DNA from: Crossiella cryophila
Lineage (GTDB): Bacteria > Actinomycetota > Actinomycetes > Mycobacteriales > Pseudonocardiaceae
Assembly (NCBI RefSeq): GCF_014204915.1
Contig: NZ_JACHMH010000001.1
Coordinates: forward strand, 6,907,501-6,971,500
Reading direction: 5' to 3'
Length of the DNA stretch: 64,000 nt
Shown here: positions 42,691-51,650 of the stretch, piece after piece
Layout: every line of letters starts with the position of its first letter
Position numbering within the stretch: the first letter of the stretch is position 1
Program-made: the position numbers and the translations under genes
The notes under the pieces: generated by a model
Seen by the model: the letters and a program-made list of their open reading frames with translations, nothing else
What the model was told of the DNA's origin: nothing
Database searches by the model: none

Positions 42691-44076
42691 GTGTCCGGAG
42701 ACGACGATGGCCCGCTAGCCCAGCGCCCTGGCAAGGTCATCGCGGTCCGGGCGCACCGGCCGGGCCACCCCTCCTACTACCTGAAACCGGCCACCGCGCT
42801 GACCGGCTCCGACCAGGTGGTGCTGCGCCCGCAGGGCTGCCTGGCGCTGGGCGTGACCGCGCGGTTCGCGCTGGTGATCGGCGAACGGGCCCGCCGGGTG
42901 CCGCGCGCGGAGGCGTTCGGGCACCTGGCCGGGCTGGCCGCGGCGCTGGAGTTCACCGTGTTCGACCTGCACGCCGCCGACGACGGTTCGGCCTTGCGCA
43001 GCAACGGCATCGACGGCTCCACCCCACTCGGCCCGGCGTTGCCCGCCATCCCCGCCGACCTGTCCGGGCTGGAACTGAGCTGCCACGTCAACGGCGAACT
43101 CGCGCACCGGGTCACCGCCGAGGAGCTGGCCTTCGACTTCGGCTACCTGGTCGCCGACCTCTCCCGCACCCTCACCCTGGAACCCGGCGACCTCATCCTC
43201 ACCGGCGGCCCGCCGCGCGCCCCGCTGGTCGAGCCCGGCGACCGGGTCGAGGTCACCCTCACCGGCTGCCCGCCACTGCGCGCCCGCATCCGCCAGGACC
43301 CCGAACCCCTGGGCGTGCCCGGCGCCCAACCGGCCTTCGGCGAGACCGAACGCCAGGCCGCGCACGGCCCCGGCACCCTGGCCGCCGAGACCATCACCCG
43401 GCTGCGCGAGGTCAGCACCGCCACCGTGGCCGCCCAGCTCCGCCAGCACGGCGTGGCCGGCCACCTGATCACCGGCGTCCGCCCCACCCGCCCCGACCTG
43501 CGCCTGGTCGGCCTGGCCCGCACCCTGCGCTGCCTGCCGCTGCGCGAGGACGTCTGGCGGCTGGACCCCGCAGGCCTGGACGTGCGCGCCCGCACGGTGG
43601 AGGAGATCGCCCCCGGCGAGGTCCTGGTGATCGACGCCCGCCAGGACCCCGGCGCGGGCACCATCGGCGACATCCTGGCCCTGCGCGCGGCCGGCCGGGG
43701 CGCGGCGGGCATCGTCACCGACGGCCCGCTGCTGGCCGCGGACTCCTTCGCCGGGCTGCCCCTGCCGGTGTACCACCGCGGCGGGCACCCGGCCGGGCTG
43801 GAGGCGCGGCACGTGCCGTGGGAGTCCCAGGTCGCGGTGGCCTGCGGCGGCGTGCTGGTGCAGCCGGGGGACGTGCTGGTCGGCGACGCGGAGGGGGTGC
43901 TGGTGGTGCCCGCGGGGCTGGCCGAGGAGGTGGCGCGGTCGGCGGTGGAGCAGGAGGCGCGGGAGGGGTTCGTCCGGGAGCAGGTGCGGGCGGGGGCCGG
44001 GCTCTCGGGCTTGTACCCGATGAACACGGTGTGGACCAACCGGTTCCGGGCCGGCGGGGCCGAGCAGGCGGGCTAG
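42691..44076 (+). CDS. FAH-RraA fusion: fumarylacetoacetate hydrolase domain joined to RraA/aldolase-like domain
   Basis: A 461-residue protein. Residues ~15-200 are a FAH-family domain (LGPALPAIP, LEPGDLILTGGPP), the fold of hydrolases and decarboxylases in aromatic meta-cleavage pathways. Residues ~230-440 are an RraA/HMG-aldolase-like domain (STATVAAQLRQHG, GAAGIVTDG, PGDVLVGDAEGVLVVP). The usual DGxxRD metal/substrate motif of the aldolases reads DGPLLA, so the Arg and Asp are missing. The FAH metal ligands are also not clearly preserved. GTG at 42691 follows GGAAGGGA. Its likely role is two steps of a dicarboxylic keto acid pathway, under control of the divergent PucR-type regulator. The exact substrate is unknown. 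Confidence 0.82.
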   Translation: MSGDDDGPLAQRPGKVIAVRAHRPGHPSYYLKPATALTGSDQVVLRPQGCLALGVTARFALVIGERARRVPRAEAFGHLAGLAAALEFTVFDLHAADDGSALRSNGIDGSTPLGPALPAIPADLSGLELSCHVNGELAHRVTAEELAFDFGYLVADLSRTLTLEPGDLILTGGPPRAPLVEPGDRVEVTLTGCPPLRARIRQDPEPLGVPGAQPAFGETERQAAHGPGTLAAETITRLREVSTATVAAQLRQHGVAGHLITGVRPTRPDLRLVGLARTLRCLPLREDVWRLDPAGLDVRARTVEEIAPGEVLVIDARQDPGAGTIGDILALRAAGRGAAGIVTDGPLLAADSFAGLPLPVYHRGGHPAGLEARHVPWESQVAVACGGVLVQPGDVLVGDAEGVLVVPAGLAEEVARSAVEQEAREGFVREQVRAGAGLSGLYPMNTVWTNRFRAGGAEQAG

Positions 44077-44186
44077 ACCAGTCCGAAGTGGACATCGCGG
44101 ACACCAACGGGCACAGCGGGTTGCGGGATCCGGGAAGTGCGCGGAATGATCGCGGCGCCGGTCACCACAACCTGGAGATGATCACT

Positions 44187-45452
44187 GTGCGCACGATGTC
44201 CCCGCGCAAGGCCACCGCTGTGCTGTTGTGCGCCGCGCTCGGCCTGCTCGCCGGTGTCACCCCGGCCCAGGCCGCGCCGGCCGGCGAGTCCGCGCACTGC
44301 CCGCGCCTCGACCCGAGCCTGCCCTGGCACGGCGACAACCGGGCCAAGCTGCAGCGGATGATCGACGAACGCGGCACCTGCGCGGGCAAGCCCGGTCCGC
44401 GCCCGGTGGCGGTGTTCGACTGGGACAACACGGTGATCAAGAACGACATCACCGACGCCACCCTGGCCTGGGCGCTCAAGCACGACAAGATCCTGCGCCC
44501 CAAGACCTGGACCAGCACCAGCAAGTGGCTCTCCCCCGCCGCCGATCAGGCCCTCACCGCCGCCTGCGGCACCGGCACCCCGGTCGGCAGGCCGCTGCCC
44601 ACCTCCACCAACACCGCCTGCACCGACGAGATCATGGAGATCCGCGAGCGCTCGCGGACCATGGGCGGCGCGGCGGCCTTCGTCGGCGACTGGAACCACC
44701 GCCGCACCGAGCCCTCCTACGTCTGGGTGCCGAACCTGTTCGCCGGGCACACCCCCGCGACGCTGATGTCCTTCGCCCGCAAGGCCCGCACCGAGCAGCT
44801 GCGTGCCCCCATCGGCGCGAGGCAGACCGTCGGCACGCACACCATCGCCGGCTACATCCGCTACTACGACCAGCAGAAGGACCTCATCCGCACCCTGCGA
44901 CGGGCCGGGTTCGAGGTCTACATCGTCTCCGCCAGCGCCGAACCGATCGCCGAGGCCTGGTCCGGCGGCGTGGGCGTCGGCCGTAGTCACACCATCGGCA
45001 TCCGCAACCAGACCCGGCACGGCCGCCTCACCACCGAGTCCCTCGGCTGCGGCGACGACCCCGAAGCGCTGCCCTACATCGACGGCAAGCGCTGCCTGGT
45101 CAACCAGGAGATCTTCGGTATCAAGGGCAAGGCGGCCTGGAACCAGCAGGACCCGGCGCACCGGATCGCGCTGGGCGCCGGTGACGCCGACACCGACGTC
45201 AGCTTCGTCGCCGACGCCACCGGCGCGCACCTCACGCTCAACCGCAACAAGCCCGAACTGATGTGCCGCGCCTACGACAACGCCGACGGCCGCTGGCTGC
45301 CCAACCCGATGTTCATCGACCCGATGCCGGCCAAGACCGGCCCGTACCCGTGCTCGACGGCGGGCGCGGTGCACCCTGACGGCACTCGCGGCCCACTGCT
45401 GCGTGCCGACGGCACCGTGGTCCCGGACCAGCAGGACCGGGCGCACGGCTAG
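44187..45452 (+). CDS. Secreted HAD-superfamily phosphatase
   Basis: A 421-residue protein with an N-terminal signal peptide (KATAVLLCAALGLLAGVTPAQAAPA). HAD motif I is VAVFDWDNTVIKND, motif II is in VYIVSASAEP, and the motif III/IV acidic pair is in LGAGDADTDVSF. Several Cys pairs fit an extracytoplasmic location. GTG at 44187 has GGAG 9 bases upstream; ATG at 44178 and 44196 are alternatives. It lies 110 bases after the FAH-RraA gene and is convergent with the peptidase gene. The substrate is unknown; acid-phosphatase-like activity is likely. Confidence 0.85.
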   Translation: MRTMSPRKATAVLLCAALGLLAGVTPAQAAPAGESAHCPRLDPSLPWHGDNRAKLQRMIDERGTCAGKPGPRPVAVFDWDNTVIKNDITDATLAWALKHDKILRPKTWTSTSKWLSPAADQALTAACGTGTPVGRPLPTSTNTACTDEIMEIRERSRTMGGAAAFVGDWNHRRTEPSYVWVPNLFAGHTPATLMSFARKARTEQLRAPIGARQTVGTHTIAGYIRYYDQQKDLIRTLRRAGFEVYIVSASAEPIAEAWSGGVGVGRSHTIGIRNQTRHGRLTTESLGCGDDPEALPYIDGKRCLVNQEIFGIKGKAAWNQQDPAHRIALGAGDADTDVSFVADATGAHLTLNRNKPELMCRAYDNADGRWLPNPMFIDPMPAKTGPYPCSTAGAVHPDGTRGPLLRADGTVVPDQQDRAHG

Positions 45453-45492
45453 GGCCGGTACTGCCGCTTGCGCCACGGCGTGCGGTACTGGG

Positions 45493-46995
45493 TCAGCGCC
45501 CGCTGGCCATCTGCGACATCGGCGTACTGCCCTGCTGTTCCGGCGGCACCGCTGGGCAGTGCGTGTCCGGCTTCGGCATGGTCAGCTCGACCAGATACCG
45601 GTCGGCGGCCCGCAAGGTGCACTGATTGCGGGCGTACACCCCGTGACCCCCACCGTCGTAGGTCAACAGCTCGGCGCTTCTCACCTGACGGTCCACATTG
45701 GTCGCCCAGTTGTAGCCACTCACCGGATCGTGCAGCGCGTTCATGATCAGCACCGGCGCCGGTCCGTGCAGCCTCGGCTTATGCTGTGGGTTTTTCGTCT
45801 CCGCCGGCCAGAAGGCACACAGCGAGGCGAATTTCCAAAGCATGCTGTAACGCAGGTGCGGCGCGGCCTTCTCCTGCCTGTCCCACAACTCTTGGAAGTG
45901 TCGCGCGGAGTCGATGCGCGTGTTCCAGTCCGCGCAGAACAATGCCGTCTCGTCGGGACTGGTTTTCTGTTTGTCGGGAAGGGTTTCCTGGCTGCGCGCT
46001 GCCACGTCCGCAGTGCCCCCGTCCCGCAACCTCGTCAAATACGTGGCCATCGATGGCCAGACCGGACCGTAGCCCCCACGGGTCACTATCTCGCTCAGCG
46101 CGGTCTGGGTCATCTTCTCGTTCGATCCGGGCCTGTGCAGCTCACCGCGCTTCGCGCGCTCGTACAAGGTATCGAACAGTGCAGGCAGGTCCTCGCCATG
46201 CAGCGCGCACGACTGGGTGTCCGCGCACCACTTCACGAACGCGTTGAAGCTGTCCTCCGCCGAGGCTGCCCCGGTGGTAACGAATTCCTCGGTGTCCAGG
46301 CTGTGGTCCACCACGCTGTCCAGCAGCAGAGCGCGAACCCGGTTCGGGAATCGCTCAGCGTACATCTGGCCGGTCAATGTTCCGTAGGAGAAGCCAAAAA
46401 GACTGACCTGCTCTTCTCCGAGACCCGCGCGGAGCACATCGATGTCGTTGGCCACACTCGCGGTATCGAGGTTGTCCAGCAGCGCGCCACTGTGCTGCCG
46501 ACAGCTGTCCCCGAGTCGCTTGACGTAGCCGCGGACCCGTTCGAATTGTTCGGGCGTACCGTCCGGAACGAACTCAGGCATGTCACGAAGTAGCTCCATA
46601 TCGCATCGCACACCCGCGCTGCGGGCGACACCGCGTGCGTCAAAGCTGACGATGTCGAACTTGGCGGCAATCTCGGGCGAGAACGGGACCGCGTTGAGCA
46701 CGGTCGAGACGCCGGACACACCCGGCCCACCTTGCAGGTAGAGCAGTGAGCCGATTCGCTGTTCTGGACTGCCGGCCTTGCGTCGGACGACTGCCATCTG
46801 GATGGTCGCACCGTTCGGCTTCGACCAATCCACCGGCACTTCCACCGTGCCGCACTCCGCCTCCGGTTTCTCCGCACAAGGCTGCCAGTTGATCGGTGGC
46901 GCTGGTGGCGCGGCAGGCTCGGCGAACGCGGGCGCCGCCGCGAGCGTGCTCGCGATCGCTATCACGCCGATGAGCGGCAGAACTCGTCGACTCAT
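45493..46995 (-). CDS. Secreted alpha/beta-hydrolase peptidase (tripeptidyl aminopeptidase-like, S33)
   Basis: A 500-residue secreted protein with signal peptide (PLIGVIAIASTLAAAPAFA). The alpha/beta-hydrolase core has the oxyanion stretch LYLQGGPGVSG, catalytic Ser in LFGFSYGTLTG, Asp in MNALHDPVSGY and His in DGGGHGVYA. These are hallmarks of the SlpD/E and TAP family of actinomycete mycelial peptidases, which remove N-terminal peptides. It starts with ATG. The region around 45.8-46.6 kb uses somewhat less G/C at third positions than its neighbours, possibly a sign of different origin. Confidence 0.9.
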   Translation of the reverse strand: MSRRVLPLIGVIAIASTLAAAPAFAEPAAPPAPPINWQPCAEKPEAECGTVEVPVDWSKPNGATIQMAVVRRKAGSPEQRIGSLLYLQGGPGVSGVSTVLNAVPFSPEIAAKFDIVSFDARGVARSAGVRCDMELLRDMPEFVPDGTPEQFERVRGYVKRLGDSCRQHSGALLDNLDTASVANDIDVLRAGLGEEQVSLFGFSYGTLTGQMYAERFPNRVRALLLDSVVDHSLDTEEFVTTGAASAEDSFNAFVKWCADTQSCALHGEDLPALFDTLYERAKRGELHRPGSNEKMTQTALSEIVTRGGYGPVWPSMATYLTRLRDGGTADVAARSQETLPDKQKTSPDETALFCADWNTRIDSARHFQELWDRQEKAAPHLRYSMLWKFASLCAFWPAETKNPQHKPRLHGPAPVLIMNALHDPVSGYNWATNVDRQVRSAELLTYDGGGHGVYARNQCTLRAADRYLVELTMPKPDTHCPAVPPEQQGSTPMSQMASGR

Positions 46996-47079
46996 GTGAC
47001 TCCTCTCCGGTCCTACGCGGATCCAGCCTGCCCGGAGAAGATCACTCGCGGTATCGGGTTATCCCCGGATCGGCCCCCT

Positions 47080-47255
47080 AGGGCGTGTCCGCGAAGCCGG
47101 CTGAGGAGTGTGGCCAGCTCGATCATGGCCCGGTAGGACAGAGCGGTCTTGGCTTAGAACAGCATCCCGTTGATCACCCGTCGGTCACCCACCCGGGGAC
47201 GGCCCTGCACCCCTGAAGCGGGCAGCAACGGCTGGATCATTCGAGGACACGCCCT
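47080..47255. mobile_element. 176-bp IS5-like MITE or insertion sequence relic
   Basis: The ends AGGGCGTGTCC (47080-47090) and GGACACGCCCT (47245-47255) are perfect inverted repeats, flanked by CTA/TAG as expected for IS5-type insertion at a YTAR target. The inside carries short stretches that look like the end of an IS transposase gene (antisense ALSYRAMIELATLL), but there is no usable frame. It is too short to move alone. It ends exactly at the stop codon of the neighbouring lipoprotein gene. Confidence 0.75.
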
Positions 47256-47694
47256 AGTCCCGGAAGGTGCCGGACAGGTTGGCGGTATTGGTGCTGCCCG
47301 GCGACCCACGCCCGGCGGTCTGGGTCACCAGCTTCCCGTTCACCGTGCCGGTGGCGGCCATGGTCCCACCGCTGTGCCGCAGGCTCAGCTGCCACTCGTG
47401 CTTGCCGCCGCCTGCCGGCACCTCGACCGTCTTGCGCCAGGGCAGCTTGACCTGCTGCTCCTCGCTGACCTGCCCGTCCAGGGTGAAGGTCAGCGTGGCG
47501 ATGACGGCAGAGCCGGTCACCTCCAGCTCCAGCACATGCGGCTTCGCCACCGGACTCGCCGAGGTCGGCACGGTCGTCACGCTCACCTCAGCCGAGGTCG
47601 GCGCCGAGGTGCCCGGCGGCGCCGGATTCCCGCACGCCCCAAGCAATCCCAGCCCGAGCACCAACCCGGCCGATCCCCTTCGACACCACCACAT
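47254..47694 (-). CDS. Putative lipoprotein, stop codon at a MITE end
   Basis: A 146-residue protein with a lipoprotein signal (LVLGLGLLGACG, lipobox LGAC with Cys21), a Thr/Ser/Pro-rich spacer (22-50) and a ~95-residue beta-rich domain of unknown function (VLELEVTGSAVIATLTFTL). I chose ATG at 47694, behind a GGGGGAGGG stretch. The TAG stop overlaps the inverted repeat and target site of the 176-base MITE, so the original C-terminus may have been cut short. It probably faces outward, anchored to the membrane. Confidence 0.75.
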   Translation of the reverse strand: MWWCRRGSAGLVLGLGLLGACGNPAPPGTSAPTSAEVSVTTVPTSASPVAKPHVLELEVTGSAVIATLTFTLDGQVSEEQQVKLPWRKTVEVPAGGGKHEWQLSLRHSGGTMAATGTVNGKLVTQTAGRGSPGSTNTANLSGTFRD

Positions 47695-47761
47695 CACCCG
47701 GCAACCCTCCCCCGGCGTGATCACTCCGGCCACTCGACGGCAGCATCCTGCCAGCCCGCGG

Positions 47762-48169
47762 TCAGCCGACCCGACGCCACTCCGCCCGCCCGAGCCGCAC
47801 CGCCGAGCCAGGGAACCCGAGCTGTCCCCCACTGGCCCGCAACGCCCGGTAACCACCATCGCCCAGGTCCACCAGGACCTCCAGCTCGCCACGGCAATAG
47901 GCCCGCAGCACGTGTTCCAGATCCCGCAGATCCTGCTCGTCATCCTCGGCGAACTCCATCGCCGCGGACCCATCCACATCCAGCAGCGCCCCACCCTGCT
48001 GCACCCGCAACACCAGCCGGTGCGGCGTGGGCCCGGTAAGTTCGACCTTGATCACCTGGTCCCCCCGGACCTGCGAGAACCGCACCTCGATCCGGTGCAC
48101 CAGCCCCGCCTCAATCGCATCCCCGACCAACTCGGTAACCCAGGCCTCAAACTCAACGCTCACCGCCAT
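47762..48169 (-). CDS. Conserved-looking hypothetical protein
   Basis: A 135-residue acidic protein beginning with ATG (MAVSVEFEAWVTELVGDAI). Alternating strands and an acidic segment (AMEFAEDDEQDLRDLEHVL) suggest a small alpha/beta domain. There is no signal peptide, membrane helix or known motif. It lies 67 bases upstream of the lipoprotein gene on the same strand, so the two may be expressed together. I do not recognise the family. Confidence 0.6.
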   Translation of the reverse strand: MAVSVEFEAWVTELVGDAIEAGLVHRIEVRFSQVRGDQVIKVELTGPTPHRLVLRVQQGGALLDVDGSAAMEFAEDDEQDLRDLEHVLRAYCRGELEVLVDLGDGGYRALRASGGQLGFPGSAVRLGRAEWRRVG

Positions 48170-48239
48170 ACCCTAGGCCGAACACCTGGCGATGCCCGCG
48201 AGCGGTGTCCGCATACTCCCGGGCCCGGTGAATCAGGCC

Positions 48240-48650
48240 GTCCCGCTGCTCGACGACGAAGCAGTGGTCGTTGGCGAAGAACCGCACAATCGCCGCCCGC
48301 CCTACCAGGTGATGGGTTGTGCGGCTGATGTGCGAGTGGTGCCGCATCCGGCGGTCACGTTGGTACTGGGGTTCGGTGACGGGCCGGTGGTGGTAGGCGT
48401 CGCGAGTGGTGATCAGCGGCGGGGGAATCTGGTTGCCGGGTATTTGCGTGGTGGGTTGCGCTTGCGGAGCTGGATGGGGTTGTGGCAGCGGTTTCGGGGG
48501 CAGGTGGGGTTGGGGCCCAAGCGGGCGGCTCGGTTGGTTCGGTTTGATTGGGCGGTGCATCGGGAGGTGGTGGGGTTCAGCGGGGTTACGCCGGGGGTGG
48601 TGGCTGGGGAGGAGTGGTTGGCGGTGGATGGGTTGGCTTGGCCTGTGTGA
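48240..48650 (+). pseudogene. AraC-family regulator relic with internal deletion
   Basis: The frame keeps an N-terminal AraC-type piece (VVPHPAVTLVLGFGDGPVVVG). It then jumps directly to the end of an AraC helix-turn-helix (LWQRFRGQVGLGPKRAARLVRFDWAV). About 100 or more residues that normally lie between, including the first helix of the DNA-binding domain, are missing. A functional start is not evident. Its 3' end runs into the convergent NB-ARC/TPR gene. It is best read as a decayed regulator gene. Confidence 0.6.
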
Positions 48651-50721
48651 GCAGGGCTTGCACGCTCGTTGCCCGGTGGTCGCCGAAGTCCTCGAAGATG
48701 GCCAGCGCTTCCTGCCAGCACTCGATCGCCCGAGCGGTCTCACCCATGTGACACAAAGAGATCCCCAACATCTGAAGGCATCTGGCCCTCCCATACGGGC
48801 GATACTCGTTAGTGGACAAGGATTGCTCGTACAAGGCAACGGCCTGCCGATGTGCCCTCAATCCCTGGTGAGCACGGGCCATCAGTTCGAGTGACCACGA
48901 TTCGGCCAATCGATCAGGTGCTTGACGCTGGAGGACAACGGCGCGCTTGGCGTGACGGAGGGCCTGTTCGTAGTTGCCGAGCCCGGCGTGCGCCACGCTG
49001 AGGTGACTCTCGATGGCTCCTTCCTGTCGCCCGCGCTGGGCACCACCACTCAGGGGAAGCGCCTCTTGGAGGTAGTCGAGAGCTTCGACGTACCGTTCCT
49101 GGTGGTTGCACCAGTACCCGAGGTTCAGCAGTGCGCCCGCTTCGCGCCGCCGATCGCCCAGCTCTCGTGCCAATCCCGCCGCCCCCTGATACGCCTGGAA
49201 CGCCTCTTCCAGAAGGGAAAGCTCCTGCAACGTCACACCCATGCAGTTCAGTGCGGCGACCTCGGCGACCCGATTACCGACACGTCGCGCCAGCTGCAGA
49301 CGAAGCCGGTTGAGTTCCAACTCGTCGACGGCAGACTCCCGTGCGAACAGGAATCCCACCACTGCGGTGAGAAGCACGAGCGCGAGATCTTCCTCGGCAC
49401 AGTCGGCGCTGCTCCGGGCAACGGCGACAAGATTGTCACGCTCCTCGGCCGCCCATCCCCAGGCGACAGCCGCCTCACTGAAAGTGATCACCGGATGAGC
49501 CGCGGTGGGTGTCTCCAGGATTGGGAACCAAGATGCGAGGGCGGGCGCGGCGACCTGGTAGGCGACCTTGGCGTGGTGGGCGTACCACTCGAACAGAATT
49601 CGTTGTAGGCGGGCACAATCCTCAGTCTCGACGAGTTCGGCAGCGTAGGCACGGAGCAAGTCGTGCAGACGGTAGCGATCCCGGGCTACCCGTTGCAGGA
49701 GGTGTGCGTCGGCGAGTGCGCTGAGCAGTCGCCGGGCTGGGTTGAGGCCGGTTTCGCCAAGTGCGGCAGCCACCGGCAGGCTGATCTCGGGGCCCGGATG
49801 CAGCCCCAGTCGTCGAAACATCCGCGCTTGCTCGTCGGCGAGCTTGCGATAGGACCAGTCGAAGACCGCCCGCACCGCCAGGGTCTGGTCCCCGGTGTCG
49901 CTGAGGATGTCCAGTCGGGCCCGATCTTCGGCCATCTCCGTGACGAGTTCGCCAACCGTCGCGTATGGATGGGCGGCGGCGATACGCAACGCCAATGGCA
50001 GCCGGGCGCAGTAGCGGATCAGCGCGGCGACCGCCAGGGGTTCGGCGGCGATCCGGGCTTCGCCGAGTGTTGTTCGCAGGAGTTGGTATGCCTCAGCGGG
50101 ATTGAGCAGATCCAGAGTGAAACGGTTGGCCGCCTCACCGACCACCAATCCGGTCAGGCTGGACCGACTCGTTATCAGCACCATGCAGCCGGGACTGCCC
50201 GGCAGTAACGAACGAACCTGCTCGACCGCGTTCGCGTTGTCCAGCACGATCAGCACCCGCCGCCCCGCCAGCACCGACCGATACAACCCGGCCTGCGCCT
50301 CCACCCCCAACGGAATCCGTTCCGCCGCAACACCAAGTGCCTGGAGAAATCCCGCCAGCACCTCCTCCGGATTCGCCGGCGTGGCAGGACCGTACCCGCG
50401 CAGGTTGACGAACAGCGTCCCGTCCGGGAAGTGCTGCTGCACCCGGTGCGCCCAGTGCACCGCCAGCGTCGTCTTGCCGACCCCCGCGGTCCCGTCCACC
50501 GCCGAGATCACCACCGCCCCGCCCTCCGCCAGCAGGGCATCCAGTGCCGCCAGCTGTTCCGCCCGGCCGGTGAACCCCGGCACCGCCAATGGCAGTTGCC
50601 GGGGAACGACCGGTGGCGTTCCGGTGCCGGTGAAGGTCAGGTGGTGGATGGAGCCCGCCTGCACCACCGCGCCCGGATCGCCACCACGAAACTGGTTGTG
50701 CGCGCCCGGGGGGTCGGCCAT
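48586..50721 (-). CDS. NB-ARC ATPase with TPR repeats (AfsR-like without DNA-binding domain)
   Basis: A 711-residue STAND protein. A short N-terminal segment (AGSIHHLTFTG) precedes an NB-ARC module with the FTGR motif at ~50, Walker A GTAGVGKTT and the VLIVLDNAN Walker B. A winged-helix part follows (FDWSYRKLADEQARMFRRLGL), then about six tetratricopeptide repeats from ~430 to 690. The SARP DNA-binding domain of AfsR is absent, so it probably signals through protein contacts. The tail is Pro-rich and overlaps the AraC relic. It starts with ATG. The LPMO gene ends 14 bases upstream on the same strand. Confidence 0.88.
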   Translation of the reverse strand: MADPPGAHNQFRGGDPGAVVQAGSIHHLTFTGTGTPPVVPRQLPLAVPGFTGRAEQLAALDALLAEGGAVVISAVDGTAGVGKTTLAVHWAHRVQQHFPDGTLFVNLRGYGPATPANPEEVLAGFLQALGVAAERIPLGVEAQAGLYRSVLAGRRVLIVLDNANAVEQVRSLLPGSPGCMVLITSRSSLTGLVVGEAANRFTLDLLNPAEAYQLLRTTLGEARIAAEPLAVAALIRYCARLPLALRIAAAHPYATVGELVTEMAEDRARLDILSDTGDQTLAVRAVFDWSYRKLADEQARMFRRLGLHPGPEISLPVAAALGETGLNPARRLLSALADAHLLQRVARDRYRLHDLLRAYAAELVETEDCARLQRILFEWYAHHAKVAYQVAAPALASWFPILETPTAAHPVITFSEAAVAWGWAAEERDNLVAVARSSADCAEEDLALVLLTAVVGFLFARESAVDELELNRLRLQLARRVGNRVAEVAALNCMGVTLQELSLLEEAFQAYQGAAGLARELGDRRREAGALLNLGYWCNHQERYVEALDYLQEALPLSGGAQRGRQEGAIESHLSVAHAGLGNYEQALRHAKRAVVLQRQAPDRLAESWSLELMARAHQGLRAHRQAVALYEQSLSTNEYRPYGRARCLQMLGISLCHMGETARAIECWQEALAIFEDFGDHRATSVQALLTQAKPTHPPPTTPPQPPPPA

Positions 50722-50734
50722 GGAAGCCAGTGTG

Positions 50735-51391
50735 TCAGGCGGTGAAGACCACGTCGCTGCACAAACAATAGGACTGGTCCATGTGGCTGGCCTGCCAGAT
50801 GGTGCACAGCAGGTGGCGGCCGGTTCGGTTGCCCGCGTTGACTTCCACTCGGTAGGCGCTGCTGGGGGCGTAGCGGCCGGTGTGGGTGAGCAGTTCCAGG
50901 TGGTCCCAGGACAGGGGTTGGGTTACCGGGTTGTAGCCGGGTTTGGTGGCGTAGACCTGGATGTGGTCGGCGCCGTGTTTGGCTTCGTCGGTCAGGGTGA
51001 GGGTGAAGCGGCGGGGTTTGGTGGCCGGCTGCCAGTTTCCTACGGCGTCCAGGGAGTTGTAGCGGCCGTTCTCCGCTCGGCCGCCGCTGCAGAGTTGGCC
51101 GTTGGGGATGTTGGCTCGGTGGTTGCCGTTGAGGTGTTCGCGGTAGAGGCCGTTCCAGTTCCACATGGTGGTGGGGTTGGCCTGCCAGGCTTGCCAGCAC
51201 ATGGGGTCGCGGGTGGCCATGGCGGGGTTGAGGTGGTCGCCGCCCCAGCGTTTCCAGCAGCCGTAGTTGCGGGTGGGTGGGTCGGTGACTGAGCCGTGGG
51301 CGGTCGCGATGCCGGTCAGCAGGCCCGCGAGCAGGGTGGTGATCGCGGTCAGGATCAAGAGTGCGCGGGGGGCGGATCTGTTGCGCGCCAT
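50735..51391 (-). CDS. AA10 lytic polysaccharide monooxygenase
   Basis: A 218-residue secreted copper enzyme. The signal peptide ends at IATA, leaving His32 as the mature N-terminus (HGSVTDPPTRNYGCW), which with the His in WQASHMDQSYC forms the copper histidine brace. Pairs of Cys and the ending CSDVVF are typical of AA10 proteins on cellulose or chitin. No carbohydrate-binding module is attached. ATG at 51391 follows GAGGAGG. A CebR-type box upstream argues for cellulose as the trigger and likely substrate. Confidence 0.93.
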   Translation of the reverse strand: MARNRSAPRALLILTAITTLLAGLLTGIATAHGSVTDPPTRNYGCWKRWGGDHLNPAMATRDPMCWQAWQANPTTMWNWNGLYREHLNGNHRANIPNGQLCSGGRAENGRYNSLDAVGNWQPATKPRRFTLTLTDEAKHGADHIQVYATKPGYNPVTQPLSWDHLELLTHTGRYAPSSAYRVEVNAGNRTGRHLLCTIWQASHMDQSYCLCSDVVFTA

Positions 51392-51430
51392 GCCGTCCTC
51401 CTCTTTGAGGATCGAGGTGCAGGGGATTTC

Positions 51431-51444
51431 TGGGAGCGCTCCCA
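51431..51444. promoter_or_regulatory. CebR-type operator
   Basis: TGGGAGCGCTCCCA is the exact consensus palindrome bound by the LacI-family cellobiose sensor CebR in actinomycetes. It lies 40 bases upstream of the LPMO ATG, a position suited to repression that is released by cello-oligosaccharides. The regulator gene is not in the window. Confidence 0.88.
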
Positions 51445-51650
51445 GAACTCACTGTAGCCAGCTTCGGCGGGAGTGGGAACCGACGGACGGCGGGGTGCGG
51501 GGTGGCGGGTTTCGGGGTGGCGGCCGTGCGGTGCCGAGGCTGAACGGCCGGATCGCTACTTGAAAAATTGGGCTGAACTTCTCCGAGACTGAACGGAGGT
51601 AGCGGTTCCGGCCGGCCCGCGGGTATTCATGTGGGCCGGAGGTGGCGAGG

